NCBI RefSeq assembly: GCF_002019665.1
Contig: NZ_KV917375.1
Coordinates: 4,105,445-4,169,444 of the forward strand
Reading direction: 5' to 3'
DNA: 64,000 bases
DNA from: Sutcliffiella halmapala
GTDB lineage: Bacteria > Bacillota > Bacilli > Bacillales > Bacillaceae_I
Below the pieces are notes generated by a model. It made no database searches, was not told where the DNA came from, and worked only from the letters and a program-made list of their open reading frames with translations. The stretch's first letter is position 1; each line of letters opens with the position of its first letter. A program made the position numbers and the translations under genes. Below are positions 35,753 through 43,589 of the stretch, one piece after another.

Positions 35753-36630
35753 TTTACTAACTCCTCATGTTGCGGTTCGATGCTTCTCCATAGGTAGAGG
35801 GAGGCGTAGCTTAAGTATGGCTCCCAGTCCTTGCTCCATTGTTGCATTTGGAGGATTGTTGGTTTTTCGTCGAGTCCTTTTAGTTTTTTCAAGGCATTTT
35901 GGATGCCGATATCTGCGAGTGGAAAAAGGTTCGGTCGTCCAAGCCCGAATAATAATAGGTTCTGGATGGTCCATGGTCCAATTCCACGAATTTTGATTAG
36001 TTGCTTTAAAATTTCTTCATCCATTTTTTCCGGTAATTCATATAAAGGGAGCTCTCCCGCGGCAATTAATTTCGATGTATCAATAATGTACTCCGCTTTT
36101 CGGCGACTCATTTTTAAGGCAGTGATGTCTTCGTAATCAAGCTTTGCAACGTCCGCTGGCTTTGGATAGAACCATACCCCATCATGCTGAAAGCCAAAAG
36201 CGTGCACGAAGCGTTCCGTTAACGTGTGGGCAAATTTCATATTCACCTGCTGATGAATTATGCATTTCATTAGGCAATGATAGAGGTCAAATTCTAGCAC
36301 AAGTGGTGTTCCACTATGTTCTTGGAAAATTGCTGCAAGCTCGGTGTTGGCAAAATGCTCGTTAATTGGTGACAGTGACTTGTCCCACTGAAAGATACCT
36401 TTTATTTTCGCTATTTCTTTTTCGGTAAAAATAGACTCGCTTGTTAACTCAAATTCTGGCTGGTCCGTTGTTCCAATCGCTTTTACCTTGATGACGATTG
36501 GTGTTTCTTCAATATATAAAGGAACCTTTACGAAGCGTTCACTTAAATCAAGCGCTATAATTGGATCAATTGATAACCGTTGCAGTACTCTGTCAAAATT
36601 ATATGGACCTTCTATCTTTATTTTACCCAT
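35749..36630 (-). CDS. AlkA-type DNA-3-methyladenine glycosylase
   Basis: A 293-residue base-excision repair glycosylase of the HhH-GPD superfamily. The helix-hairpin-helix is [19 protein letters not shown], and the catalytic aspartate is in PLADIGIQ (residue 240). An AlkA N-terminal domain covers about 1-110. It removes alkylated bases from DNA. It resembles YfjP of B. subtilis. It is translationally coupled to rlmCD. Confidence 0.88.
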   Translation of the reverse strand: MGKIKIEGPYNFDRVLQRLSIDPIIALDLSERFVKVPLYIEETPIVIKVKAIGTTDQPEFELTSESIFTEKEIAKIKGIFQWDKSLSPINEHFANTELAAIFQEHSGTPLVLEFDLYHCLMKCIIHQQVNMKFAHTLTERFVHAFGFQHDGVWFYPKPADVAKLDYEDITALKMSRRKAEYIIDTSKLIAAGELPLYELPEKMDEEILKQLIKIRGIGPWTIQNLLLFGLGRPNLFPLADIGIQNALKKLKGLDEKPTILQMQQWSKDWEPYLSYASLYLWRSIEPQHEELVK

Positions 36631-36742
36631 TATCTCCGCCCGCCTTTCCTTTCAATCCTTCAATTATAACGGCTTTCTAGTTGCTTGCCAAACGAGTAAG
36701 ACTTGGGAGATTTGGGAAAGAATAAACGGGTGAAAAGGAAAG

Positions 36743-36768
36743 AGCTCCTCGACAACTGTCAAAGAGCT
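36743..36768 (-). terminator. Probable terminator of pdaA
   Basis: Minus-strand hairpin with outer stem AGCTC/GAGCT and inner TTGAC/GTCGA, overlapping the pdaA stop codon and followed by CTTTCCTTTT. Confidence 0.5.
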
Positions 36769-37591
36769 AATTTGCTTGGATAAGCATTAACGGATCTGGA
36801 ATATTCTTTTGGGCGGCAACATGATCTAAGCTTTTGAATGTATAGCCATCCTTATGGAGGTCATCAATCACTTTTGCTAGTGCTTCAGCGTTATCCTTTG
36901 ACACGGAGTGCAGTAGGATAATGGCGCCTGGATGAATTTGTCTCATAATATTATCGTACGAATATCTCCAGCCTTTTTGCTGATCGGTTTTCCAATCGAT
37001 AAAGGCTAGGGACCAGAATACATGCTGGTAGCCAAGCTGATTTGCAAGCACCAAGGTTCGCTCACTGAACGTTCCTCTTGGTGGGCGTAGGTAAGTCATG
37101 TTGTCTAAACCGGTGATTCGTTTATATTCCTCGCGAATCATTTCTAATTCCTTTTTGAAGCGAACGTCGTTTACTTGTGTTAAATCTGGATGGTGCCAGG
37201 AGTGATTGCCAACTATATGGCCTTCATCCACCATTCGTTTTATCAGATCTGGTTGATCCTTTAAATAGTAGCCTGTCACGAAGAACGCTGCAGGTACCTT
37301 TTTCTCTTTTAGCACATCAAGAACCTGTGGGGTAAACCCGTTTTCATAACCATTATCAAAGGTAAGATAGATCTCTTTTTTATTCGTATCACCCAAATAA
37401 AAGGCATTATGCTTGTCAAGAAGCTCATTGTAATTTCTACCTGCATCAGGTGGCAAGTGATCGCGACTCTTTTTAAAGCCCCAATGATGGGTTGTATGGG
37501 AATAACCAGAAGCCAAACTCACCTCCGGAAGGTTAAATAGTGCAACAACGATGAGGAAAGTGGTCAAAATAACTACTGCTTTTTTCAACAT
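36767..37591 (-). CDS. pdaA: Delta-lactam-biosynthetic de-N-acetylase PdaA
   Basis: A 274-residue secreted polysaccharide deacetylase. Signal peptide 1-27; the NodB domain (about 70-260) has TFDNGYENG (the PdaA form of motif 1, with Asn at the second position), NHSWHH (H-x3-H metal motif), RPPRGTFS and LLHSVSKDN. PdaA deacetylates muramic acid in spore cortex so that muramic delta-lactam can form. Adjacent genes are not sporulation genes. GGAGGG before ATG 37591 supports the start. Confidence 0.9.
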   Translation of the reverse strand: MLKKAVVILTTFLIVVALFNLPEVSLASGYSHTTHHWGFKKSRDHLPPDAGRNYNELLDKHNAFYLGDTNKKEIYLTFDNGYENGFTPQVLDVLKEKKVPAAFFVTGYYLKDQPDLIKRMVDEGHIVGNHSWHHPDLTQVNDVRFKKELEMIREEYKRITGLDNMTYLRPPRGTFSERTLVLANQLGYQHVFWSLAFIDWKTDQQKGWRYSYDNIMRQIHPGAIILLHSVSKDNAEALAKVIDDLHKDGYTFKSLDHVAAQKNIPDPLMLIQAN

Positions 37592-37740
37592 GTAAATTCC
37601 CTCCTTTCAAGTGGTTCCATTACTAGTTATAGGTTTCGTTGGGAGAGGAGGAAAGATACTCTGTATTGTTTTCCAGTTAAGCTGCAGGAATTAGTTGGGT
37701 GTGTAGGGAATTGTTAAGAAAAAGAAAGGTGGTTCCTATC

Positions 37741-37938
37741 ATGAGCTTAAATACAAAGGTTAGCTTAATCGTTTCCTTAACTGTTCTAATCGGTTTACCG
37801 GTCATTTTTTTGGTGGTTTCCTTGGTGACAAATGAGTGGAGGTTTCTCACCTTTAGCATAATCCCATCCTTTTTTGCTGGATTTACGGGATTAATATTCG
37901 CTTTGCAGCAGAGAAAGAAGGATAGAATCACGAATTAA
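37741..37938 (+). CDS. Small membrane protein
   Basis: 65 residues with two hydrophobic helices (about 7-30 and 37-55) and a basic end (QQRKKDR). ATG 37741 has AAAGGTGG eight bases before it. Convergent with, and overlapping by four bases, the next small membrane gene. Function unknown. Confidence 0.6.
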   Translation: MSLNTKVSLIVSLTVLIGLPVIFLVVSLVTNEWRFLTFSIIPSFFAGFTGLIFALQQRKKDRITN

Positions 37939-38123
37939 TTGGCTCCGATAACGATGAGGATTAAGGTTATTATAGAAGCAACGACAATTCCTAGTCCGAG
38001 CGAAGTACCAATTACAGTGAAGAAATACTTTAACTTGTTACTTGTTTTATTTTTATCAATAAAGAGCTTCAATACGATCGCCAATATCGTAAAAATTAAA
38101 ACGTTGGACAACCACAGTTCCAT
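37935..38123 (-). CDS. Small membrane protein
   Basis: 62 residues with two helices (about 5-22 and 33-60) separated by DKNKTSNKLKY. AAGGAGGG lies eight bases before the ATG, a very strong ribosome binding site, which supports it as real. Function unknown. Confidence 0.6.
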   Translation of the reverse strand: MELWLSNVLIFTILAIVLKLFIDKNKTSNKLKYFFTVIGTSLGLGIVVASIITLILIVIGAN

Positions 38124-38247
38124 TGCGATCCCTCCTTATTAAGTAGTGTGTTATCTATTATATGATTTGTCCGGTATTTATTTTACGAATATTCAAATAA
38201 TTTTTGGCGTGATTTTGAATAATTGAGGCTTTACCTATCTAATAAAC

Positions 38248-38283
38248 AAAAAAAGCAACCCAACAATCAAGCCAGGCTGCTTT
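38248..38283 (-). terminator. Terminator of the fumarase gene
   Basis: Minus-strand stem AAAGCAGCC / GGTTGCTTT (with one G-U pair), then seven U. Confidence 0.75.
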
Positions 38284-38296
38284 CCCATCATAATTT

Positions 38297-39838
38297 TTAA
38301 TTAAACACTCTATCTTTAAACTCCGACAACTTCTCCAACGATGACTTCTCGACATCAGCATGTAAGCTGTTGCCGTGGGAGTCCATCGTTACGACAGCTG
38401 TAAAGCCTTCCACTTTCAAATGCCACATTGCTTCTGGGATACCGAATTCCATCAAGTCTACACCGTCTACGCCTTTGATACAGTCAGCATAGTATTGCGC
38501 CGCTCCACCGATTGCATTTAAGTAAACGCCGCCGTGCTCTTCTAGTGCTTTCAATGTTTTCGCACCCATTCCGCCTTTGCCCATTACCGCACGGATACCG
38601 AAGCGTTTCATGATGTCACCTTGGTAAGGCTCCTCACGAATGGAAGTAGTTGGTCCTGCTGCTTTAACTTCCCAGTTTCCTGCTTCGTCTTTTAGCATTA
38701 CTGGTCCACAGTGGTAGATAACTTGACCATCTAAGTCGACAGGAGAGTCATTTTCAGAAAGGTATTTATGGATTGCATCGCGGCCTGTGAACATACGACC
38801 GTTAATACGAACAACATCTCCAACCTTCAATGAGCGAATTTTTTCTTCTGTAATCGGTGCTTCTAACACGATTTCAGTCGAATCAGAAGTAGCTGCTATC
38901 TCTGCTTGTTCCGACAGTTCTTTTGAAAAATCGATCATTTCGCCTTCTTGGTACATCCATTCCATTAGGTTACCGGACTCTGCATCGATTTTCACACCGA
39001 GGCGGCGGTATGCCCAACAGTTATAGGCAACGGAAACGAAGAAGCTAGCCGGAATACGGTTTGCCACTCCCACTTTACAGCCAAGCAACGTTGTTTCTCC
39101 ACCAAAGCCCATCGTCCCAATTCCAAGCTTATTGGCATTTTCCATTACGTATTCTTCTAATTCTTTTAGCTCTGGAACCGTGTTTTCATCATCTAAGCTA
39201 CGGAATAATTGCTCCTTGGCAAGCTCATATCCAGAAGTTCTGTCCCCACCAATTCCTACCCCAATTACTCCGGCACTACAGCCTTGTCCTTGTGCTTGAT
39301 ACACAGAGTGCATCACACATTTACGGATACCGTCTAAATCACGTCCTGCACGGCCAAGCCCTTCTAATTCACATGGTAAGCTATACTGAATGTTTTTGTT
39401 CTCACAGCCACCACCCTTTAAAATAAGGCGGGCATCAATATAATCCTTTTCCCACTGCTCGAATTTAATAACCGGCGTCCCCATCCCGAGATTATCGCCG
39501 CTGTTTGCTCCCGTTAACGAGTCAACAGAGTTTGGACGAAGCTTGCCGTCCTTTGTTGCCTGCGCTATGGCAGCATAAATTGCATCTTTTATTTTAAGCT
39601 GGTTAACCCCAACTGGTGTTTTAATTTTAAACGTCGGAAGTCCTGTATCCTGGCAAATCGGTGACACATTTTCATCCGCCATTGTAATGTTTTCTGTGAT
39701 CGTAGCAAGTGACATAGCTGATCTCGTACCCGCACTCTCACTTAACTTCGCCTTCGCAATAGCACGACGCACATCTTTTGGAAGCTTTGTAGAAGTTTCT
39801 ACAATCAGCTGATACATGCTTTCAAATAATTTCTCCAT
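38297..39838 (-). CDS. fumA: Class I fumarate hydratase
   Basis: A 513-residue iron-sulfur fumarase: alpha domain with SPICQDTGLPTFKI (Cys ligand), GGGCENKN and GQGCSAGVIGVGIGG (two more cluster cysteines), then the beta domain from about residue 330 (RSLKVGDVVRINGRMFTGRD, HCGPVM, MGKGGMGAKT). It interconverts fumarate and malate with an oxygen-sensitive 4Fe-4S cluster. B. subtilis relies on class II FumC, so a class I enzyme here may be an addition or a replacement. The gene stands alone between its own terminator and small membrane genes. Confidence 0.92.
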   Translation of the reverse strand: MEKLFESMYQLIVETSTKLPKDVRRAIAKAKLSESAGTRSAMSLATITENITMADENVSPICQDTGLPTFKIKTPVGVNQLKIKDAIYAAIAQATKDGKLRPNSVDSLTGANSGDNLGMGTPVIKFEQWEKDYIDARLILKGGGCENKNIQYSLPCELEGLGRAGRDLDGIRKCVMHSVYQAQGQGCSAGVIGVGIGGDRTSGYELAKEQLFRSLDDENTVPELKELEEYVMENANKLGIGTMGFGGETTLLGCKVGVANRIPASFFVSVAYNCWAYRRLGVKIDAESGNLMEWMYQEGEMIDFSKELSEQAEIAATSDSTEIVLEAPITEEKIRSLKVGDVVRINGRMFTGRDAIHKYLSENDSPVDLDGQVIYHCGPVMLKDEAGNWEVKAAGPTTSIREEPYQGDIMKRFGIRAVMGKGGMGAKTLKALEEHGGVYLNAIGGAAQYYADCIKGVDGVDLMEFGIPEAMWHLKVEGFTAVVTMDSHGNSLHADVEKSSLEKLSEFKDRVFN

Positions 39839-40081
39839 ATCTTAATCCCTCTCCTATCCCCAAGTTGAAAAGCTATAATCAAAATACAACATTATCTATT
39901 CTTTTTCACAATAATTATTATACTGCTTCTAATGAAGTTGTTAAAGGGATTTGTAATCGATTGCAAGAGATGGTTTGAAAATAAAGGGATTTACAATAAC
40001 TTTTTAAAAAATGGGAGGAGATTGCTGGTATGAGTAGGAAATGAAGTTTATGTAATAAGCAAATACATGAAAAAGATTATA

Positions 40082-40303
40082 TTATTTTTTTTGCTTATTA
40101 ATGCGAGAATGCCTTTTATCTGACGCACTTAGAACAAAGATTATTGCAATACCCCAAATCATTGCTTGTACAATCATCATAGTCAAATTACTAAATTCAA
40201 ATAAAAGTGACATTAAAAAGAGGAATAGTCCACTTGTTAATACAAGAGTTAAGCCTATTGCAAATGCCACTTTTTCAGGTATTTTATTTATTTTATCTAT
40301 CAT
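40082..40303 (-). CDS. Small membrane protein
   Basis: 73 residues with two helices (about 12-35 and 40-60) and a basic tail (SDKRHSRINKQKK). Likely co-transcribed with the gene 18 bases upstream. No family recognised. Confidence 0.6.
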   Translation of the reverse strand: MIDKINKIPEKVAFAIGLTLVLTSGLFLFLMSLLFEFSNLTMMIVQAMIWGIAIIFVLSASDKRHSRINKQKK

Positions 40304-40321
40304 TATTCACATCACCATCCC

Positions 40322-40744
40322 TTAAAAAGTACTCCCAAAAATATAATGAATTAAATCAAACTTTATAACTGCTCCACCAACAATTATTACTAATAGTAAA
40401 TTCCAAATGTATAAGATGAAATTTTTTGATGGATATTCATATTTCCACTCATAGTAAATTTTAATTGAAAGACCAATGATACAAATTAATACAATTCCTG
40501 CTACATACAGGTTTGGTGAAATTAAATTTTTATTTGTTAAATAGGGGAGAAGGAGTATAGCGATAATCACAAAGATTTTAAAAATAAGGTTAATGTTATG
40601 ATGCGTATCACTATAGTGAATATCTTCATCATCTCCAAAATCCTCGTTCTGAATCTTGAATACTTTTCTTAGGCAAAATTTCACTATAAAATTCAAAACA
40701 TACAATGCAACAAAAAATATAGCGAGTTTCACTAACCAGCTCAA
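40322..40744 (-). CDS. Membrane protein, possibly DUF4181
   Basis: 140 residues with four helices (about 4-24, 52-70, 80-97, 108-127) and an acidic loop EDFGDDEDIHYSD after LRKVFKI. The start and loop resemble DUF4181 proteins of Bacilli, but this is from memory and weak. First gene of a two-gene unit. Function unknown. Confidence 0.6.
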   Translation of the reverse strand: MSWLVKLAIFFVALYVLNFIVKFCLRKVFKIQNEDFGDDEDIHYSDTHHNINLIFKIFVIIAILLLPYLTNKNLISPNLYVAGIVLICIIGLSIKIYYEWKYEYPSKNFILYIWNLLLVIIVGGAVIKFDLIHYIFGSTF

Positions 40745-40840
40745 TTGACCCCTCCTCTATTATAGCCGAATCTCTTTTAACTAATTTTACCATAATAATC
40801 AGAATTTTTTTCTTTTAATTGGAACTTTTTTTCTTTTATA

Positions 40841-40879
40841 TGTTAAAAATATTTTACATGATGTTATAAATATATTACA
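40841..40879. promoter_or_regulatory. Paired palindromes before the second Xre gene
   Basis: TGTTAAAAATATTTTACA (40841-40858) and TGTTATAAATATATTACA (40862-40879): two 18-base near-palindromes, 21 bases apart, with the shared outline TGTTA-N8-TTACA. They end 27 bases before the xre start, as the TGTAAAG palindromes do before the first Xre pair. Confidence 0.55.
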
Positions 40880-40906
40880 CTCAATAGATAAGGTGGTGAT
40901 TCAATC

Positions 40907-41125
40907 ATGCATAAAAATGGGGAGTTACATAATAATTTGATGGTTTTACGAGCGGAGAAGAAGTGGACGCAACAAGATTTAGCTAAACGTGTTGGGGTTA
41001 CGAGGCAAACAATCGCATCGATTGAATCGAATCGGTATAATCCTTCGTTAATTTTAGCTTTTGAAATTGCGGTAGCTTTTGAGAAGGAGATTTTTGAAGT
41101 TTTTCAATATAAGATTCGAGAATAG
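40907..41125 (+). CDS. Xre-type HTH transcriptional regulator
   Basis: A 72-residue helix-turn-helix protein: NLMVLRAEKKWTQQDLAKRV, then GVTRQTIASIESNRYNPSLI and a short tail. It resembles the regulator at 15912-16118 in length and sequence. AAGGTGGTG lies before the ATG. It is followed by a membrane gene 12 bases later and probably represses the pair through the palindromes upstream. Confidence 0.85.
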   Translation: MHKNGELHNNLMVLRAEKKWTQQDLAKRVGVTRQTIASIESNRYNPSLILAFEIAVAFEKEIFEVFQYKIRE

Positions 41126-41136
41126 GAGGCGTAGTG

Positions 41137-41424
41137 ATGTTTTATGTGTTGGGAACTATTTTATCGCTTTCGGCGCTTATTGGATTTGTGTTTGTTTGGC
41201 GGTTTATTAAGCGTGAAGGACAGGATGAACGGGGCGATCAAATATTAGGGAAAGCTGGAATGAATGGTTTTTTTGCCTTTTTACTTGGGTATTCCATCAT
41301 TTTTTTATTAAATACCATCCTTCAGCTTGATGGCCAGCAATATACCTTTGCATTGACATGTTTATTTGCGTTAGTGGTGCTATCATACTCTGGATCTATT
41401 TTGGTGTTACGCAGACAGTATTAA
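41137..41424 (+). CDS. Membrane protein, DUF2178-like
   Basis: 95 residues with three helices (about 2-22, 45-65, 70-90) and the loop KREGQDERGDQILGKAG after the first, an outline typical of DUF2178-like partners of Xre regulators (DER motif). AGGAGG is seven bases before ATG 41137; a GTG at 41134 is too close. Function unknown. Confidence 0.7.
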   Translation: MFYVLGTILSLSALIGFVFVWRFIKREGQDERGDQILGKAGMNGFFAFLLGYSIIFLLNTILQLDGQQYTFALTCLFALVVLSYSGSILVLRRQY

Positions 41425-41429
41425 AGCTA

Positions 41430-41467
41430 GAGGGTCTCCCAATTAGTGGAAGACCCTCACTTTTTAT
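41430..41467. terminator. Terminator between the Xre pair and the AraC gene
   Basis: GAGGGTCT / AGACCCTC (41430-41437, 41451-41458), inner TCC/GGA, then TTTTTATTTTTT. It serves the plus-strand pair and may serve the convergent araC gene. Confidence 0.7.
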
Positions 41468-42297
41468 TTTTTCACAATAGGAATCCATATTTCTTGCTTC
41501 GAATCATCGTTATCGGCCTCACGAACAAGTTCAGGTGCGTCAGCAAGTTCATAGCCTGAGTTCGGAAACCATTCTGTGTAGATACGCTCCCACGTTGTTA
41601 ACATCGTTTCTGGCATTGGACCGACAGCTTCGAACACTGCCCATGTCTGCTTCTGGATTTCAAGCTTCGTAAATTCTTTTGGGCATTCCACGTTCGTTAC
41701 TACAGCAATATAATAATCTATCGTATCTTGGGATTTGCTTACTGTCGCATGTAATATTCCAGGAACTTCAGTGTTAGCTAATTTCTCAAGCTGCTTATAT
41801 CTTGGACCATCGATCTCATCCCAAAGCTTTGGTTGAAAATGATTGCCCGCTGAATGAACGGTTTCTTTCATTCCGACAATCGTAAATGCCTCTTTTTCTA
41901 CAAATCGATAATTCATCTCGACATCTCCTTTTATTGCAATTTGGAAGGCCATTCGTGGAAATGCTTTTAGCGGAACCTCGTTTTCTTTTGCCAAAGTTGG
42001 CGTTACTCCATGAAGTGCTTGGAAAGCTCGGGAAAAAGAATCCGCTGAGTTATAGCCATATTTGACTGCTATATCTAGGACTCTTACATTTCCCCTCTTT
42101 ATTTCTAAGGCAGCAAGTGTCAACCGACGCCGACGAATATATTCCGACACGGAGATTCCAGCGATAAAAGAAAACACTCTTTTAAAATGATGCTCAGAAC
42201 AGCAAGCAATTCTAGCTAGCTCCTGATAATCGATTTCCTCCATTAAGTTTTCTTCGATATAGCTAATTGAGTTATTCAACAGATCCAGCATATTCAT
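41464..42297 (-). CDS. AraC family regulator with GyrI-like effector domain
   Basis: A 277-residue regulator. Two helix-turn-helix units at the N-terminus (residues 8-105; LARIACCSEHHFKRVFSF and VLDIAVKYGYNSADSFSRAF) are followed by a GyrI-like/AraC_E_bind domain (about 120-275; FTIVGMKETVH, AVFEAVGPMPE). Such proteins sense small, often cationic or hydrophobic ligands (compare YdeE, Rob). No obvious target gene is next to it. GGGAGG precedes the ATG. Confidence 0.88.
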   Translation of the reverse strand: MNMLDLLNNSISYIEENLMEEIDYQELARIACCSEHHFKRVFSFIAGISVSEYIRRRRLTLAALEIKRGNVRVLDIAVKYGYNSADSFSRAFQALHGVTPTLAKENEVPLKAFPRMAFQIAIKGDVEMNYRFVEKEAFTIVGMKETVHSAGNHFQPKLWDEIDGPRYKQLEKLANTEVPGILHATVSKSQDTIDYYIAVVTNVECPKEFTKLEIQKQTWAVFEAVGPMPETMLTTWERIYTEWFPNSGYELADAPELVREADNDDSKQEIWIPIVKK

Positions 42298-42348
42298 TGG
42301 AATGACCTCCCTTCTCTACTAAGGTTATCAAGAATATAATTTACACCT

Positions 42349-42375
42349 CCGACAATTGGTGTTCTGTATTGTCGG
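42349..42375. promoter_or_regulatory. Inverted repeat before the araC-type gene
   Basis: CCGACAAT (42349-42356) and ATTGTCGG (42368-42375) with an 11-base spacer, 52 bases upstream of the gene. It may be an operator or a hairpin in the leader; TTTT follows on the plus strand, so a weak terminator is also possible. Confidence 0.4.
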
Positions 42376-42394
42376 GTTTTCTATCTTTTGTTAT

Positions 42395-42423
42395 TTTACA
42401 TTAAAATTAGAATAAACTAATAA
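42395..42423 (+). promoter_or_regulatory. Promoter-like sequence leading into the 52-bp array
   Basis: TTTACA (42395-42400), 17-bp spacer, TAATAA (42418-42423), then AAGGAG and AGGAGG (42431-42446) and ATG 42447. The frame is only eight codons long. This looks like the front end of a gene that has lost its body, or a leader that transcribes the array. Confidence 0.4.
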
Positions 42424-42527
42424 TTCTTTAAAGGAGATGTAGGAGGATGGAAGTGATTATCAGGATAGCTTAGGGGAGTAATGGGGTTGGTTTATTGTGG
42501 CCTAATTTCGTGGGTTTTCTGATTTTG

Positions 42528-43176
42528 GGGCACGATCCGCTCTCCATCGTTTCCTCTATTCTCGTTTTTCACGTTTTCAGGGCACGATCAGCGCTTCATT
42601 GTTTCCTCTATTTTCGTTTTTCACGTTTTCAGGGCACGATCAGCGCTTCATTGTTTCCTCTATTTTCATTTTACGTTTTTTCAGGGCACGATTAGCCCTC
42701 CATCGTTTCCTCTATTTTCATTTTACGTTTTTTCAGGGCACGATCCGCTCTCCATCGTTTCCTCTATTTTCATTTTACGTTTTTTCAGGGCACGATCAGC
42801 GCTTCATCGTTTCCTCTATTCTCGTTTTTCAAGTTTTCAGGGCACGATTAGCCCTCCATCGTTTCCTCTATTTTCATTTTACGTGTTTTCAGGGCACGAT
42901 CCGCTCTCCATCGTTTCCTCTATTCTCGTTTTTCAAGTTTTCAGGGCACGATCAACTCTCCATCGTTACCTCTATTCTCGTTTTTCAAGTTTTCAGGGCA
43001 CGATCAGCCCTCCATCGTTTCCTCTATTTTCGTTTTTCAAATTTTCAGGGCACGATCCGCTCTCCATCGTTACCTCTATTTTCGTTTTTCAAATTTTCAG
43101 GGCACGATCCGCTCTCCATCGTTACCTCTATTCTCGTTTTTCGCATTTTCAGGGCACGATCAACACTCATCGTTAT
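42528..43176. repeat. Array of 52-bp tandem repeats (12 full units and one worn unit)
   Basis: GGGCACGAT starts at 42528, 42580, 42632, 42684, 42736, 42788, 42840, 42892, 42944, 42996, 43048, 43100 and 43152: exactly 52 bases each time. Each unit is GGGCACGAT, a 12-base variable word, GTTTCCTCTATT (or GTTACC), a 4-base word (CTCG, TTCG or TTCA) and a T-rich end closing with TTTTCA. Variable words are few: CCGCTCTCCATC, CAGCGCTTCATT/C, TAGCCCTCCATC, CAACTCTCCATC, CAGCCCTCCATC. 52 is not a multiple of 3, so it is not coding by design. Confidence 0.95.
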
Positions 43177-43205
43177 CTAAATTTACCTCCCAATAAATCA
43201 AACAG

Positions 43206-43235
43206 AAACCAAGCATCATTTATGACACTTGGTTT
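43206..43235 (-). terminator. Terminator of the SE1561 gene
   Basis: AAACCAAG/CTTGGTTT (43206-43213, 43228-43235); T-rich on both sides. Confidence 0.7.
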
Positions 43236-43255
43236 CTTTTCGAGCCAATATGCTC

Positions 43256-43438
43256 CTACCAATCCTTCTTAAATTGATTATATTTTCCCTCTAAATCATC
43301 CAGCATTTCAATAAGGCGATCGATATCTTCTAAGTCTGTTGATTCCGGATCTAATGAGTCGACTACCTCGATAAACATATTAAAACGGTTTTTCAGGTAG
43401 CTTACTTGGGAATCTTTGTCTTCGGTTGCTTTACCCAT
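43256..43438 (-). CDS. SE1561 family protein
   Basis: 60 residues, acidic and helical: MGKATEDKDSQVSYLKNR, then SLDPESTDLEDIDRLIEMLD and a C-terminal KYNQFKKDW. The pattern matches the small SE1561 family of Bacilli and Staphylococci as I know it. AGGTGAG precedes the ATG. Function unknown. Confidence 0.75.
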   Translation of the reverse strand: MGKATEDKDSQVSYLKNRFNMFIEVVDSLDPESTDLEDIDRLIEMLDDLEGKYNQFKKDW

Positions 43439-43589
43439 TATTTTCTCACCTTTCTATTATTTCTCAAAGTTTTGCTTCTATCGTACCGTACTAGCTGCAT
43501 AGTATCAACCAATTATAATTTTACACGCCTATCCTACTCTGAACCATGTTACAATGAAGGGTAAGGTTCTAACAGAAAGAGGAGTAAAC

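Noticed and set aside
42528-43176. CRISPR array
   Set aside because: The repeats are regularly spaced, but the 12-base variable parts are only a handful of related words reused several times, not unique spacers, and no cas gene is near.
42599-43272. Long open frames on the plus strand through the 52-bp array
   Set aside because: The period is not a multiple of three, the frames rotate through each unit, and no ribosome binding site fits. Absence of stops comes from the unit sequence.
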